Origin: Candidatus Omnitrophota bacterium
GTDB taxonomy: Bacteria; Ratteibacteria; UBA8468; B48-G9; JAFGKM01
Length of the DNA stretch: 6,482 bases
Reading direction: 5' to 3'
Assembly (NCBI GenBank): GCA_023818745.1
Contig: JAMWBY010000073.1
Location: 1 to 6,482 of the forward strand
Below the pieces are notes generated by a model. The model was not told the DNA's origin and ran no database searches. It saw only the letters and a program-made list of their open reading frames with translations. The number at the start of each line of letters is the position of its first letter. The first letter of the stretch is position 1. Both the position numbers and the translations under genes were made by a program. This document shows positions 6,045 through 6,482 of this stretch, piece by piece.

Positions 6045-6482
6045 ATGAAAATAGGAATTATAAGTGATACTCATGGAAGTGTTGCTGGATGGGAAAGAAG
6101 TTGGAATATATTACAAAATTCAGATATAATTATTCATTGTGGAGACATTTTTAATCATGGTCCTGGGAATCCAGTTCCTGAAAAATATTCTCCAAAGGAA
6201 CTTCTGAATATTTTCAATAATTTAAATATTCCGATTCTGTTTTCAAAAGGAAATTGCGATTCTGAAGTTGACCAAACATTTTTAAATATTCCTTTGTGTT
6301 ATCCATTTGTTTTTTACCAAATAAATAATTTAAGAGTCCTTGCTTCACACGGACATATTTTTACAAAAGAGGAGTGGATATCTATTGGTAAAAAATGGAA
6401 AATAAATATTTTAATTTCAGGTCATACCCATATCCCTATTCTTAAAAAGATTGATGAAATTATAATTCTAAATCCTGGAAGT
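6045..6482 (+). CDS. yfcE: YfcE-family metallophosphoesterase (3' truncated by window)
   Basis: An ATG two bases after the pseudopilin stop opens a frame that runs to the window edge (146 residues seen). E. coli YfcE, a manganese-dependent phosphodiesterase, has about 184, so some 35-40 residues are missing. Metallophosphoesterase motifs in order: ISDTHGS (D8, H10), CGDIFNHGP (D34), KGNCDSEVDQ (N70), ASHGH (H102) and SGHTHIP (H127, H129), then LNPGS at the edge. IFNHGPGNPVPEKYSP and GNCDSEVDQ are diagnostic of YfcE as against general calcineurin-like enzymes. No signal peptide is present, so it is cytoplasmic. YfcE hydrolyses artificial phosphodiesters and its cellular substrate is not established. 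No Shine-Dalgarno precedes it; translation may be coupled to the upstream gene. The family call is firm; the physiological role is open. Confidence 0.9.
   Translation, partial: MKIGIISDTHGSVAGWERSWNILQNSDIIIHCGDIFNHGPGNPVPEKYSPKELLNIFNNLNIPILFSKGNCDSEVDQTFLNIPLCYPFVFYQINNLRVLASHGHIFTKEEWISIGKKWKINILISGHTHIPILKKIDEIIILNPGS

Overview
The window is a low-GC (roughly 30% by eye), plus-strand-only, almost gap-free stretch from a Gram-negative (diderm, LPS-making) bacterium. It reads as one outer-membrane biogenesis operon. The lineage is an inference. The fused LpxC-FabZ protein, the bamA-skp-lpxD-lpxC/fabZ-lpxA gene order, and a prepilin-like protein with the H-X9-DG C-terminal signature together suggest the PVC superphylum or a neighbouring candidate phylum (Omnitrophota-like), but the sequence alone does not settle this.

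Layout: positions 1-419 hold the 3' end of a BamA-type outer-membrane beta-barrel gene. A strong Shine-Dalgarno precedes a secreted Skp/OmpH-like periplasmic chaperone (441-944). This overlaps lpxD (941-1993) by ATGA. lpxD overlaps a bifunctional lpxC-fabZ fusion (1983-3305) by 11 nt, and lpxA (3307-4095) follows one base after the fusion stop. lpxA overlaps an FAD-linked oxidoreductase of the GlcD/D-lactate dehydrogenase type (4085-5518) by 11 nt. After a 20-nt AT-rich gap comes a type IV prepilin-like (pseudopilin) gene (5539-6042), then the 5' part of a YfcE-type metallophosphoesterase (6045 to the window edge).

How they work together: LpxA, LpxC and LpxD are the first three enzymes of lipid A (Raetz) synthesis. 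FabZ dehydrates the same beta-hydroxyacyl-ACP pool that LpxA and LpxD use as acyl donor, so the fusion joins two activities that compete for, or balance, one precursor. BamA and Skp fold the porins that sit in the resulting LPS outer membrane. The last three genes (FAD oxidase, pseudopilin, YfcE) have no established place in this pathway. The FAD enzyme's overlap with lpxA makes co-expression likely. The pseudopilin may have its own promoter.

All the genes look intact apart from the two cut by the window edges. I saw no RNA gene, CRISPR, insertion sequence or rho-independent terminator. No gap between genes exceeds about 21 bases.
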